DNA of 64,000 nucleotides. Origin: Mantis religiosa. Lineage: Eukaryota > Arthropoda > Insecta > Mantodea > Mantidae. The DNA lies in assembly GCA_030765055.1 (NCBI GenBank), contig CM060953.1:71230789-71294788 (forward strand), in the 5' to 3' direction. This document shows positions 1 through 10,921 of this stretch, one piece after another (within the stretch, counting starts at the first letter, position 1; the number at the start of each line of letters is the position of its first letter). The translations under genes were made by a program, and so were the position numbers. The notes below the pieces were generated by a model. The model saw only the letters and a list, made by a program, of their open reading frames with translations. It was not told the origin of the DNA and made no database searches.

Positions 1-75
1 TCATCAGTGTCATCGCCTGCGGTGCCGTATGTAGTAAAAGCGGGCGTTAAACACTACACATTTCATTTCATTTTT
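1..75 (+). repeat. SINE-B, 3' end only (cut by window start)
   Basis: The sequence matches the last part of the complete SINE-B copy at 28728-28969, including the phrase gccgtatgtagtaaaagcgg and the ending cactacacatttca. The tRNA-like head would lie before the window. It encodes no protein. Confidence 0.8.
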
Positions 76-698
76 CTCTCATTTTAATTTTTGACATGCC
101 GTTCTAAATTTGATCTATCTGATAGTGCATTATTTAAGCCAACTTAGCGCTTCGATAAGCGAGGTGCATGAATGTTCTTTAAATGAATGTAAAAGAATGA
201 ATTAAAATAAATTAAAATAATGAATTATTTGTGGTGAATGTATCCCATCAAGTTGTCCCCGCGCAACTAGCACGTGGTGTCAGTGGTGCAGCATTGTCAG
301 TTTATTAGGTGCAAATAACCTGTTTCAAATACATTCATGGAGACAAAGGGATTATTAAATATATGTTCTAATTTCAACGACTTCCTTTAGCATTATCTAA
401 ACATCTTGCACTTGTTAGTATAAATGACACTATGCCAGACTTAATGAAAGAGCTGAAATTCAAGCACTATTGATTGGTTGAAGAATATTTTACAGTGTAG
501 GTGCATTTGTTGGACGGAGTTGTAGCATTAAAATAGGCTTATTGTGGCACTAGAATCGTTAATAATGAAACAGGAACTTTGGTCCTCGGATCAATTATTC
601 ATTTAACTATCTAAAATGTTTAATTATTATACATAAATTTAAGAATTGTAACTGGTTATGTTAGTGAAAGTAAAATTGTAGACTTTGATGTAAAATAT
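76..698. other. AT-rich interval, nothing recognised
   Basis: No reading frame of note, no tRNA-like boxes and no repeat shared with the rest of the window were seen here. Confidence 0.5.
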
Positions 699-1095
699 TG
701 TAACGAACCTGGGCAGATATACGTGAGAAACACTGCATTCTCGGACGACAGTCTATGAAGGGTGGATGTCAGACAATAGAATGGAATGCTAGCTATTTTA
801 CTGTACCCTTATACAGGTCAATATACTCTTAGCCTTTCCTTGTGACGCCGTGCTGTGTGTATATAAGAGGGTAGCAACCCCCATTCAGTCCTCATTTGTT
901 GCTCATTGCTCATTACAGCCAAGTGTATTGTATACATCCGTCTGGTGTGTCCGACGACGTGCCGCGTCTAATAAAATGTATTATAAAATGTCGCCGAAAG
1001 TGCAGTTATTTAAGGGTGCCCGGGTTCCACAAGTGTAAGGACAAATTAAAGCAGTTCGGAGATTATCGTTGGTTTGTATTGTCTCAACCTTAACA
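699..1095 (+). repeat. LTR-like module (candidate solo LTR)
   Basis: The segment starts tgtaacgaacctgg and ends near ccttaaca, giving TG...CA termini. It carries a TATA box (tatataag, 860-867), an arthropod-type initiator (tcagt, 885-889) and a polyadenylation signal (aataaa, near 970) in the order expected of an LTR. No second copy occurs in the window and no target duplication was found, so the ends are uncertain. A host RNA polymerase II promoter is the alternative. Confidence 0.4.
860..889 (+). promoter_or_regulatory. TATA box plus TCAGT initiator
   Basis: tatataag at 860-867 lies about 25-27 bases upstream of the A in tcagt (885-889). This is canonical arthropod core-promoter spacing. 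It would drive transcription rightward, through the aataaa near 970. Confidence 0.5.
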
Positions 1096-1117
1096 CTCTG
1101 AGAGGGGAAAAAAATCC

Positions 1118-1267
1118 ATGCAGGAGAAGCAGCTAGAGCCAAGGGTAAAGCAAGCAGCCGACGACGACGTGGAGACCGAGGAAGGAGTCCCGACTTCGAC
1201 CCAGGTACGTGAAGCCGTGAGGCGGAGAGATAGTACTGCCGCAATAATCATTCTGGCAATTAGGTAA
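1118..1267 (+). CDS. Small ORF of 49 codons, possible first exon or leader ORF
   Basis: The frame begins MQEKQLEPRVKQ and is rich in charged residues, with an acidic run DDDVETEE followed by a basic stretch VRRRD. It starts about 230 bases downstream of the TATA/initiator pair. Inside it, at about 1203-1209, is cag|gtacgt, which matches the metazoan 5' splice-donor consensus closely, so translation might continue into a downstream exon instead of to the stop at 1265-1267. I do not recognise the product. It could be the leader or gag start of an LTR element, a host first exon, or chance. No matching acceptor or second exon was identified. Confidence 0.2.
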   Translation: MQEKQLEPRVKQAADDDVETEEGVPTSTQVREAVRRRDSTAAIIILAIR

Positions 1268-3031
1268 AAATTATTACGTAGCAAAGCTTTCTGTAACATC
1301 ACCACCACCCTAGAAATACAATTTTATACAACTTAACTGGATGAAAAACTTAAAATCACATTTGGGTTCGAACAGGGACGCACAACTAGGGACGCGCTTG
1401 AATGGAGTTCCCGAAGAAAATATAGCATTGATGCTAAGAGGAGCTAAGTATAAAGAATTTTGCATACTTAAGTCACACATTCATAATTTAACAACTGAAA
1501 ATTTGATTAATGCTTGTGCTAGAAGGTAAATAATTAACAAAATATTGGAGGTAATATGTTGTAATATAATAATTACATAATGATCCATTCATAATGAAAC
1601 AGCTATTTCCAGATACATATATTTTTATCTCCATAGTTAAAACAGAACAATAGATAGTACCACGCTATCTTAACAAGTAGTGTATTATGTAATGTTGTTT
1701 AGTTAAGTGGTGTTAGGATAATAACGGCGAATAGTTGCCAATATCTGTAAGTATACGGTGTGAAGTAGTTACGGAGATGGAGTTATACACTTCGTTTTTA
1801 GCATTTCTAACTCGTTTATTCTGTAATTGATATAATAATGTAACCTTTTCGTTATTTTTTAGCCATCCCTATACTTCGGGTCTGTTACGGTCTGTATATG
1901 GATACTTATTTTCGTAAATTCCGTTTTCTGTGATCTCCTGCTAGGTCAAAACTTGCGTCCAACAGCCCGCACTAAGTGGGTCATGCATAATGCACATTGT
2001 TGCTCTTCTTGGCCCAATTATAAAGCGACTTGTCCTAGCCGTACGTCTTCAAGGAGAGCCGAAATCGATATCGTGGTTTCCCTTACTCATTACTACATGG
2101 AGTTGAGTTCCATATATTAAAAGGGCAGATACAGTTTGAATTGATATCCAAAGCCGATCCTGCAAATTGAATACGGAAAATCTCAGCGGAAAAGTCAAAG
2201 TAATGTATGGCTATTTTAGTCTCTCCAAATCGTGATGTAAACATAGATGAATTGCCGAATTGTGATATATTTAACGGAGTTTTAAAAACAATTTAATTTG
2301 GGTTCGTTAAATTTGTTTTAAGTTAATTTAAAAGATGAATTCCCAACCGTAACATAATGATTTTTATCCCAAGTCGTCGTCTCCGGCAGAGTCTTTCTCC
2401 TCATCAAGAAATGATTTACAATACGAAATAAATTACTGGAGTTATTTTTAAATATATTTTTGTTTAAATTGACACAAAACGTTTTAGCACAAACGAACTT
2501 ATAATCTCTCCGGTGTATTCACTCTCCAAGCGTCATTTTCTGCAACGATTAAGCTAAAACTTTCACCTCCATCCTCTGTGAAAGTCGAAGGCCACACGTC
2601 CTTATATGAAAATCATTCTCTTCACGCAATTATTTTTAATTATTATCGTGTTTACACACGTGTCTGATCTCTTTGACGATCAAAATAAATTAAATTATAA
2701 AAAAATAATGCTAAACGTTTTTACAACTTCAATAGAGCTTGAGGAGAGTTTTATCACGTTTTTTAAAAGTTTATAGATAAACTGTCACTTCGAGCTGTGA
2801 TCACTTGGCGAACACTACCTTACACATTGCCACGGAAATAAAATTCTTGCACATGTTCTGGGTATAATCGTTGCAGTGAATTCCATGAACATCCGACACC
2901 ATGTAATTAAATTAGCTCGTATATCGCAAAATAAACAAGGAAGAAAGATCTGAATGCCTGTCAAGAGTAGGGATATGACAAAAGTTATTTTCGGGTAACG
3001 ATTATAACTGTAGCAGTTACAGTGTGTTGAG
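1268..3031. other. AT-rich interval, nothing recognised
   Basis: No motif-bearing reading frame was found. The last part (2990-3031) is rich in gtaac/gttac pentamers and continues on the far side of the LINE insertion at 4983. Confidence 0.5.
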
Positions 3032-3159
3032 GTTTACCACTATACTCTGTACAGTGAAAATACATGGGCTATTACAGTACATACGGTCTATGTGATTTTG
3101 TGTGAAAGTGTGCCGATATTAATTTCAATACTTCCTTAAGAATATTAAGGAAGCACCAC

Positions 3160-3400
3160 TTCCTAGCACCACTAGCACCACTCCTCTTTAATATCTACAC
3201 TTATGATCTTCCTGCTATAGCTCCAATTTGCACGGCTTTATATTCTGATAACACTGCTCTTTTTATTCTCAGTACGATATCCGTCATGCTATTCATGAAC
3301 TACAAACTACGCTGGATCGATTAGCGTTTCCCTTAACACTAACAAGACAGAGGCTAAGATCTTCTCTTTACGTCCTTATAGGGATCCTCCTTCACTACAG
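3160..3400 (+). pseudogene. Reverse-transcriptase core of jockey-like LINE, left piece
   Basis: Forward translation gives PLLFNIYTYDLP followed by ALYSDNTALFIL. These correspond to the LFNIYxxDLP and YADDTAL motifs of jockey-clade reverse transcriptases, enzymes that copy the element's RNA at a nicked chromosomal target. The second catalytic Asp of the YADD box reads Asn (SDN), so this copy could not be active. The frame breaks after the thumb-proximal KTEAKIFSL-like region, where the nested IS630-like element begins. The matching right piece starts near 4383. Confidence 0.75.
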
Positions 3401-3403
3401 CCG

Positions 3404-4376
3404 CTCAAAGGAAACTACTGTCCCGCCCACTAATGACCGTCATAAATCTATCTCCACACTTCAGAAATGGAACACTGTCGTTGAGGACCAATAGCAACCC
3501 TGATTTTCTCGAAGTGACAGTCGCATGTCTACTCCACGTGGAGTCTCAGTTGCCAAAGTTCCAACTTCCAGTTGATCTGTTTCATTACGTGCAGAAATTC
3601 GTTGTGTGTCACGAAGTGGATACCGTGGGAGGAAAAAGCAATAGTAAATGCAAATGAAGTAGTAGATTACTTTCAGTCAATTGAAAATAATGAAAGTGAT
3701 AACAATAGTGTGAATAACTGGGCCGAGCTATGTTACTGGAAAAGCCTCAAAAAACAGAGTTATAACGGGAACTGTTTCTAAGCAAATTCAAGCGCTTGTT
3801 TTGAACACATATAAATAGGTGTCGAAAAATAATCTTGGTAAGGGGTCATGCAATGAACCTGATGATAAATTCTGGGTATTCACAGTAATACGGTAAGAAA
3901 TATTGTGACGAAAGGAATACCAAAGACGCCGATCAAGTGTGAAAACAAAAGGAAACGTTTCTCTAAAGTAGATAATTTCACATGCGTTTTAATTCGTCGA
4001 GAAATTTATAAATTCTATGCAAAAGGGAAAACGCCCACCTTAGACGAATTGGTTGCACATTTGCAAGAAATTTGTGATTTTCCTTATGGGCACTGCACTT
4101 TGCGCGGCCTCCTAAAGGAGCTGGGTTTCAAAGACCGCACTTTGAATAAGATAAGGGTTATTATGGAATCCAGTAGCATTGTAGCTTGGCGAAGTTTTGC
4201 AGTAATGGACATAAGATAATTTATTTAGACTAAACCTCGTGCGATACCCATGACGTATCGGGAAAGGTGGCAACGTTGCAGAAAGATCTGGGAGAAGGAG
4301 GGTCGGGAGTTGTAAAACGATTATGTGGGTTCGTCAAAGACAGCGGCCGACGTGCACACCAGTTAACTAAACAGAC
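3404..4376 (+). mobile_element. IS630-like deletion element, copy 1 (left terminal repeat lost)
   Basis: The interior matches the copies at 19708-20741 and 53967-55082 throughout. The right terminus reads agttaactaaacagac, the inverted-repeat end of the family, next to TA. The left about 30 bases of terminal repeat are missing; similarity starts at ctcaaaggaaac. It interrupts the LINE reverse transcriptase between its core and its C-terminal region. Confidence 0.8.
3905..4219 (+). pseudogene. IS630-like transposase, N-terminal DNA-binding segment (copy 1)
   Basis: The frame encodes a basic segment (IPKTPIKCENKRKRF) followed by IRREIYKFYAKGKTPTLDEL, LQEICDF, TLRGLLKELGF and ending VIMESSSIVAWR. 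This is the N-terminal winged-helix/HTH half seen in insect transposases of the IS630/Tc1 (DDE_3) group, where the VAWR-like end precedes the catalytic domain. The catalytic D-D-E domain is absent: the sequence goes straight to the element's 3' end. The start is arbitrary, because the frame upstream is interrupted (the MGIHRNTVRNIV start seen in copy 3 is mutated here). It would bind terminal repeats at most. Confidence 0.65.
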
Positions 4377-4382
4377 TACCAA

Positions 4383-4900
4383 CCAGTGTGCCAGTGAAGT
4401 ATCTTGGGTGCTACTGGACACTCGACTAACTTGGAACGCCCACATCTGTCGGTCTGTTACACTTGCGTCTGCACGGCTCTCAAAACTGTACCCTTTACTC
4501 AACAGGCGCACCTCACTTGATTATGAATCCTCCCTTCTTCTTTACACATCTCTAGTACGTCCCATTTTTACCTATGCAGCTCCAGTCTGGGGTGGCACCA
4601 GCAAGACTAATCTCCGCCGACTGCAGGTATTACAAAACAGGGTGCTGCGTACAGCTGTCAGCTACAAATGCTCCATGGTTCGTCAGAAACCAACTTCATC
4701 ACAAGTTTGATCTTCTACCAGTTCACTCTCCAACCAACTCACCTCAAGCGCAGACTGCCACAATATCTTCTCCTGAGTGTCCTCTCGAGTACAGACGGCC
4801 CAGACGAGTGATAACTATCAGATTTAAAGTCCTCAATTTGTGTTAGTGATCCTGCCATATTTAGCTAGAGTAGTCGTTCAGGGCTACCTCAGTTATGTGT
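4383..4900 (+). pseudogene. Jockey-like LINE reverse transcriptase, C-terminal piece
   Basis: Frames encode RLTWNAHICRS, LLLYTSLVRPIFTYAAPVWG and LQVLQNRVLRTAVS, the conserved region after the palm domain in jockey-clade LINE ORF2. The same blocks occur in the copy at 43325-44032. The upstream VKYLG block is out of frame with the rest, so at least one frameshift is present. It continues the reverse-transcriptase fragment at 3160-3400 across the nested element. Confidence 0.75.
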
Positions 4901-4982
4901 ACTGTTACTAAGTGTCTCAATAACAAACATCTGTAAAGCATATTTGCTGATCGATGTATAATAAAAAAAAAGTTTACCACTA

Positions 4983-5262
4983 ACGTTTAAGTTGTTTGTT
5001 TTCATGGTTATCACATTTAGTTACATTACATTTCATTAATGGTTACTAGAAATGATACCGATACCAGTACAGTAAATGTTACCCAGATTAGGTAACCGTT
5101 TACGAGGTAACTGTGTTTCTTATTTTTGGTAACTTTTCTGGATGACTAATTACTTAATGTCCGTTATTTTGTAACTGTCAATGTGGCAACTCTTCTCTCT
5201 GCTTCCATTACTTCGTAACAGTTACGTTATTTTCTTAACGAGTTCATAACGATAACTTACGT
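4983..5262. repeat. GTTAC/GTAAC-rich tract
   Basis: At least nine gttac or gtaac pentamers lie in about 280 bases, continuing the same composition seen at 2990-3031. Similar stretches occur at 24360-24480 and 27260-27320. The function is unknown; it resembles a decayed low-complexity repeat. Confidence 0.45.
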
Positions 5263-5632
5263 ACTACATGGCAAAGCGTGGAAGCGTATCGGTAGGAATA
5301 TGTAACAATGGAGTTGTCTACGTGAGTCTATCACACATAAACAGCGAGACAATTTGTACTCTGTTCAGATGCTTTCAGGACTTCTTGACGGCAACGTGTC
5401 ATATCAGCAGACGCGAGAAATCACATATAACGTGGTTGAATATTCTGACAAGGAATAAATGAGGGAATCAAAATCCTACGTGTCAAGTGAAAAATGAGCG
5501 GCTGCAGTGCAAATTTACATTTGTGTATTTTATAATTGGCAGACACACAGGCGGCAGGTGCTCTATTGGTGTTTTGTCACTTACCTACTGTACGTCAGGT
5601 TACTTACATTAGGTTCTTCTATAAACAAGATA
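5263..5632. other. Nothing recognised
   Basis: There are short open frames but no recognisable domain. The region ends in the left target-site copy of the adjacent SINE-C. Confidence 0.4.
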
Positions 5633-5977
5633 GTCCTGCGCCATGGCGTAGCGGGCTAAGGCAGCATGCCTTGGTCCCTGGTCACGGAAAGCAGACGGGT
5701 TCGATCCCACCCATGTGGTGGGGATGTTAGGTCCCGGGTATAGGACCGGTGCCCACTCAGCATCGTGAGGAAAGTAAGGAGCTTATGCTAGGTAAGCGGC
5801 CCTGGTCGAGGAAACCAACATTCCGGCTGGGGGATGCCGAGATGCTGACCACATCTCCTCCCCGTATCGGTTGGATGATCGTCCACCTCTGCCATTCGTA
5901 AGTGGGCGTGAGGCCGGCAGTCGGGTTGGTAGGCCTTGGTCCTCTAAGGGCTGTCGCGCCATGGGTTATTATATTAT
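5633..5977 (+). repeat. SINE-C, complete, with 13-bp target duplication
   Basis: The perfect direct repeat tataaacaagata lies at 5620-5632 and 5978-5990. The head is tRNA-like, with an A-box-like tagcgggctaaggcagcatg and a B box gggttcgatccc. The body is shared with 10922-11205, and the tail is a (tta)n-like run. It would have been transcribed by RNA polymerase III and mobilised by a LINE. Confidence 0.85.
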
Positions 5978-6384
5978 TATAAACAAGATAACGAGCTAAT
6001 ACATCGCTGTGTCGGCTCAACGCTCTGCCAATGTAGTACAGTATGTATGATCGCTTTTTTTTAAAAAGACTAACACATACTAAATATTATTATGTATGAA
6101 AGGGTGAAGTTTGAACATCATATTGGTGAATCAGGGAGAAAAAATCTTTGAGGCCATTGTACTAATTATAAATCCAAATACAATCTCCAGGACTTAGAAG
6201 TGATATAATTAACGGTGGGAGCAACAGAATGATACCTTGGCATTTCGTCGACACCTAGAACAGCTTCCACTTCCTATGAACCTCAGTGATATCCCAATAG
6301 TAAAATGTAGACGATCCATATTATTCCTGAGATACCATATACATTGCATCTTATGCTTCAGCTACATAAATTAACAAATAATAT

Positions 6385-6725
6385 TGTGACTTTGTGGGTT
6401 CGTAGAATTAAGTCTAATTTGCCGAAATTCTAAATGTTCTTTATTTCCGTAGAATACACTGTTCAATTCTCACGTAACAACACCACATCACATATACAAC
6501 ATAAACTTCCAAGGTCGATGACAATAACAAACAGCTCTCGTTACATCAACAACACTTTGTTACACACTTCACAGCTGTTTACTGCTCGCCTCACTGTTTT
6601 TACAACAACTCTTGTTTCACAACTTGCAACTCCACTCTTGGTGAGTCGTCGCCTCTTTAAATACCTCACTGATAATTTCTAGATTGTTCGAAAATAAACC
6701 AGAACCCGAACAGTCTCTATCAGTC
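6385..6725 (-). repeat. LTR-D, 3' part, reverse orientation
   Basis: The segment starts tgtgactttgtgggttcg and matches the reverse complement of 14097-14518, including the aataaa-bearing 3' end. It is truncated near cagtctctatcag, so the LTR's 5' portion is missing. Confidence 0.7.
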
Positions 6726-6984
6726 AAGAAGTAACTAATCTCTGTTTCATATAACCTTGCCCCGCTGACATGTATCACTCCGCGTGCAACTACCTTCCCC
6801 CTCATCCTAATTGGCTAATTCTTTCGCGCCATAGGTCATAGGAGGTGCCTTCCCGTCAAATCTAAACCTATAGTAAACGTCATAATAATTGCCAGGAAGA
6901 TAGATAAAATCATACACATAAGAATTTGAAGGCACGCAAAAATAATGAAGTTTATAATGAAACTGAGCAAGTTGAAACTGAATA

Positions 6985-7718
6985 AATGAGCAATGAAACT
7001 GAAACAAGTTTATAATGAAAGGCCTTCGGCCTTTACCACTCGGATTTTTTAAAACCAGCACACATTCCTTGCAAAAATGCTTGTCTTTCAGTCTTAAAAG
7101 TCGTCACGCCATACTTGTCGTGTGTCCTTCATGCACCCAAGTCTCGTCAAGGTAGTATATTTTGCGACTTGTATCCCGGTACAGTCAGATTGTCCTTAAA
7201 TAACGTCTTCGCCATACGGCAATATCGCCCCTGGAGTGGTTAAGTTTTCCTGTTGTCTCAACTTCATGTCGCGATGTTTCCTACGCATCCAACACGCCTG
7301 TAAGTTCAGAGCACAGCTGTTCGACTTCTCTCACTGACAAAGACGGATTCTTCTCTGTGAGTGCATTAAACACATGCACCACAATTCTTTTTCCGCCGCT
7401 TTGTAAAGGGTTTCCGCCCGCCTCGGTTGCGTGGTGGTAGTGCCTGTCTCACGTTCAAGAGGTCCCGAGTTCTAATCTCGGTCAGCGTGAGTTACCTGGA
7501 TAAGGTTTTTCCCGGGGTTTTCCCTTATCCTGAAAGACGAATGTCCGGTAACTCTAAGCTCTAATGGACCCTGGGCTCATTTGAACACCATTGCATCCAT
7601 TCCATTCATCGTCCCATATGACTTAACGTTGGAGGACGTAAAATTACAAACAAACAAAAAAAAAAAAAAGTTTTCCCTTGCGATGCTTCAGTGAAAAGCT
7701 GGCGGTAGATTCTGCCAT
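6985..7718 (-). pseudogene. IS630-like (DDE_3) transposase, split by a SINE
   Basis: Reading down from ATG at 7718: MAESTASFSLKHRKGK, then the SINE-A insertion (7416-7670), then GKRIVVHVFNALTEKNPSL, SVREVEQLCSELTGV, several stops and frameshifts, then YYLDETWVHEGHT and finally LKNPSGKGRR. The LDETW box carries the first catalytic Asp of this insect transposase group, and the PSGKG box is typical of the segment following it. The group cuts and pastes DNA at TA targets. It is inactive because of the SINE and multiple stops. The C-terminal D and E boxes were not seen; a C-terminal fragment of the same group lies at 59980-60426. Confidence 0.75.
7416..7670 (+). repeat. SINE-A, full length, inside transposase pseudogene
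   Basis: The tRNA-like head is gcccgcctcggttgcgtggt with a B-box-like gagttctaatctc, and the family core cctggataaggttttt follows. The 3' end is ggaggacgtaaaattac plus a poly-A tail. The flanking gtttcc and gttttcc are probably the decayed target duplication. Confidence 0.85.
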
Positions 7719-8159
7719 TATACATATAATGAGTACACGCGCGATAAACGATGAATAAAATAATTTAGCTTACGCACTCGGCACAACACACCTTCGAATG
7801 GTGATATATGACTAATCCAGTTCAAAACAAGGTCAGTGATAAAAGTCATATAAACAAATGTCATCACTACCACTAAATCACGTGCTATCGTACCATGTGC
7901 TTGAGAGCAAAGGAACCTCCTCTTTACTTCGTTTAAGAATTAACATGCATTTCAGATAAATCAACTCTGTTGCGTAATATATTTAATTCAAACAGTTACG
8001 AAAATATAATTCTCTTCCAATTTATAACATATATTACCATGTTAAATAACGAACTAATGTTACCGCACAACAGTCTATACTGCAATAGCAGCCAATGAGA
8101 GGTGATAAGGTCACGTGACCGTTAAGAGATACGGGGCAATCTTATGTGAAATAAGGATT

Positions 8160-8293
8160 AGAAATTTCCATTTATCTGAGTTTATTTGTTTCGGCAGACT
8201 TTTATCTGCATGCTATCTTTGTCCGCCGGCTCTTGGTTTTCACACTGCCCTCCTTATGGGTTCCTTTTGTGTAAACAAGCCGCGCGACAATAT
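8160..8293 (-). repeat. LTR-D 5'-end fragment
   Basis: It matches the first third of the 14.1-kb LTR-D copy in reverse (fccatttatct region through ttttgtgtaaacaagccgcgc) and ends at gcgacaatat, the outer LTR boundary also seen at 55370. Confidence 0.65.
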
Positions 8294-10521
8294 CAATTAA
8301 AGGGAATTATAACTAAATGAAATTATTTGTGAAAGTGTGTGTTAATTAAACACATCAAAATGTTACTTTAACAATAAATGCATTCTAAATGAAAATATGT
8401 TTTGCAACGTCTAAAATTGCAACATGTATGCACAGAGGACTGGTTTGATTAATAAGTAGCAGAATATAGTTCGTGAGTATAAAGTCAAATTAAATATGAT
8501 AGCACAGATAATTACATATTTAATTCCTTATGGGAAAGTATTGTGTTGAATGAGCCAGATCTTCAAACTAAGAATCCATCATGGAGGTGACCAGAGGACA
8601 TGCATGTTAAAAGGATGCGTCGGAGAATCATTCGCTTTATGCGACAGACATTGGAGACTGGGCGCAATGTCGATGGTTTCGATCATCAATGAAGCGTCTG
8701 CCTGTAGGCCATGTTTGTTTGTAACACAGCGGTGGGTTAAAATACCGAAAGGTTGCCAGGAAGCAAGCTGGCACGACGACAAACAGCCAAAACTCGCGTC
8801 CACGTTTCTTTTTTATCTCGCGGCGCTGGGTTGAAGTCATTAGCTCGGACTTTTGTCTGCAGTTGAGGGCGCTTCTTTAACAACACAACAACGGGATCCA
8901 GGGGGGTGTTTTTTATTCCCCGAAACACGCAGCGCAGAGTGATCGGTGAGACTGGTGAAGTGCGTGAGTTACTGTGTCATGAGTAAGCGAAAATGGTTTG
9001 TTAATGCTAGCCGAGGAGAAACATCTTAAAGAAGTTTAAACCTTTTTAGAGAGGGTAGAAAACAGAAACAAAAAGGGGGCATACAATAGAAGTGATTTTG
9101 AAAACAGCCGTACTAGGGACGACTAAAACGCGTTAAGTATTTGTAAGTTTGGAGGATAATAAAAGCTTACGGGGTAACTAAAGCCTTTTGAGCGTGAAGA
9201 GCATTTTTCTAAGTGTGTCCAAGTAATGAGGCTGAAAATGGTCCATACAGCATCAGTAAGACAGATTTAAAGGGGCATTCGCAGGTTTCGTTGAAACTGT
9301 AGCTTGACAAGTATGTTTACTTCTAGTACTACAGAGGTACTAAGTACGTGTTCACTTAAGTCTTGAAAAATCTATATAAAATGCATAGAATATTTGAAAA
9401 TAACGAAACCCAAGGCTGCGCTGGAAAAAAATCCGCTGAAAAACGTTTGGGGCAAATTGCAAATATTACTAATTCTAGTAGATGAGAAATGAAGTCAAAG
9501 TTAAGTTGTAAATAATTGGAAAGATAGTACATATATGAATAGCTCAAATAAAACTTTGGTGGAATATAGTTAAAACGTGTTTCTGGTATCCAAATAAAAT
9601 TTTCACCGTATAATGTTTAAGTCTAAATAAAGAAAAATTGAAAACAATAACAAGAAAATAAGATAGCTGCTCAAAGGATACTTTTGATTATGATGATAAA
9701 ACTTTGCGGAAAATAATAATGCATAATGTCTACGGGGTGGTTTGTGAACCTGCAAATTAAGAAATAGCTCTTTGCAATTTCTGCACCAATCGTTATGGTA
9801 CGGAGGATTCAGTCGTTTGCTCGTGGATGTTGTTCAAGTGCAGATGACGAAGCTGTGGTGGAGGTATTGCTGCGGCCTAGCCCCTTCATGCAATCCAACT
9901 GGGTAAGTACCAACATTACAACATCTTAGCAGGAAGAAAATTGACAGATTTGTGACAGATTTTGTGTCTAGTGATGCACTGCAGCATTCAGTGAGTCAGT
10001 TTATGCCGCGGGGACTGCGTTGGACGGCTTGCCTAACGCCAACTCGTAACCGCATGTTGATATTCCATTGAAGAAAACACTGGCAGTAGTCATGTAGCAA
10101 AATCTTTCCCCCAAGAAATAAATCGGTTCACTCTTTTTTGCTTATTATATCGTTTATGTATAGTATGTAGAGGAAACATTTTTATCGAAAATACACTTTG
10201 GTGGTTCCCTGTTAAACAAGTTAATGAGGAAGAGAGAGATAGAGAGAGAGAGGTGTGTGTGTGTATGTGTGTGAGAGAGAGCAACATAATTAAAAATAAA
10301 GTCTCAAACCCCAAACATCATTTTCCACGATTACGACACGAATTTTCAAGAAAATTCCAATCAACTATTTATATAGAAAACTAGTTGTTCATTACAGGGC
10401 TAAAATGGCTCTTTGAAGTATATTTTTACGACATTAATCACTCATCGAATAAGATATTCTGTTTTTCTTAAGTCTCCTATTTATTTACAACGAAATGTAT
10501 AGCGAAACCACTTTTGTAAAC
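8294..10521. other. Mostly unrecognised; mixed GA/GT microsatellite at 10227-10280
   Basis: No conserved domain was seen in any frame. A short compound (ga)n/(gt)n repeat is the only clear structure. The purine-rich and G-rich stretch at 8880-8915 is unassigned. Confidence 0.45.
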
Positions 10522-10530
10522 GTTTATCTT

Positions 10531-10766
10531 TTTTGTAATTTACGTCCTCCAACATTATGTCATATCGGGCGGTGAATGAATTGGGTGAAATGATGCTCAA
10601 ATGAGTTCAGAGTCCAAGGAGCTTAGAGCTACCCGATGTTCGTTTTGAAGGATAAGGGAAACCCCCGTAAAAAATCTTATCCAGGTAACTCACCCTGACC
10701 GGCATTCGAACTCGGGACCTCTTGAACGCGAGGCAGACATGCTACCACCGCGCTACCGAGGCGGGC
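10531..10766 (-). repeat. SINE-A with 9-bp target duplication
   Basis: This is the reverse complement of the family: it starts with the poly-T/taatttacgtcctcc tail and ends with ctaccgaggcgggc. The direct repeat gtttatctt occurs at 10522-10530 and 10767-10775. Confidence 0.85.
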
Positions 10767-10921
10767 GTTTATCTTGTTTAACAAAAAGTAGCTAGAAGAA
10801 TAAACTTTTGTGCAAGTGTGATCAGAAAAAGTAATGTGAGATCTATAGATCTCGTCAGATCTTTAAAAGACTGTTTTATTGCTATTTTATATAGTGGGAT
10901 GTAATTACATTGACCTAATTT

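Larger units (their letters stand above)
3043..4971 (+). mobile_element. Jockey-like LINE, 5'-truncated, carrying a nested DNA element
   Basis: The direct repeat gtttaccacta flanks the unit at 3032-3042 and 4972-4982, and the right end has an A-rich tail (ataaaaaaaaa), as expected for target-primed reverse transcription. The LINE's reverse-transcriptase sequence is interrupted by an IS630-like element at about 3404-4376. It is a dead copy with frameshifts. Confidence 0.8.

Noticed and set aside
4267..4710. 147-codon frame as a single protein
   Set aside because: It fuses the end of the nested IS630-like element to the LINE reverse transcriptase by chance.
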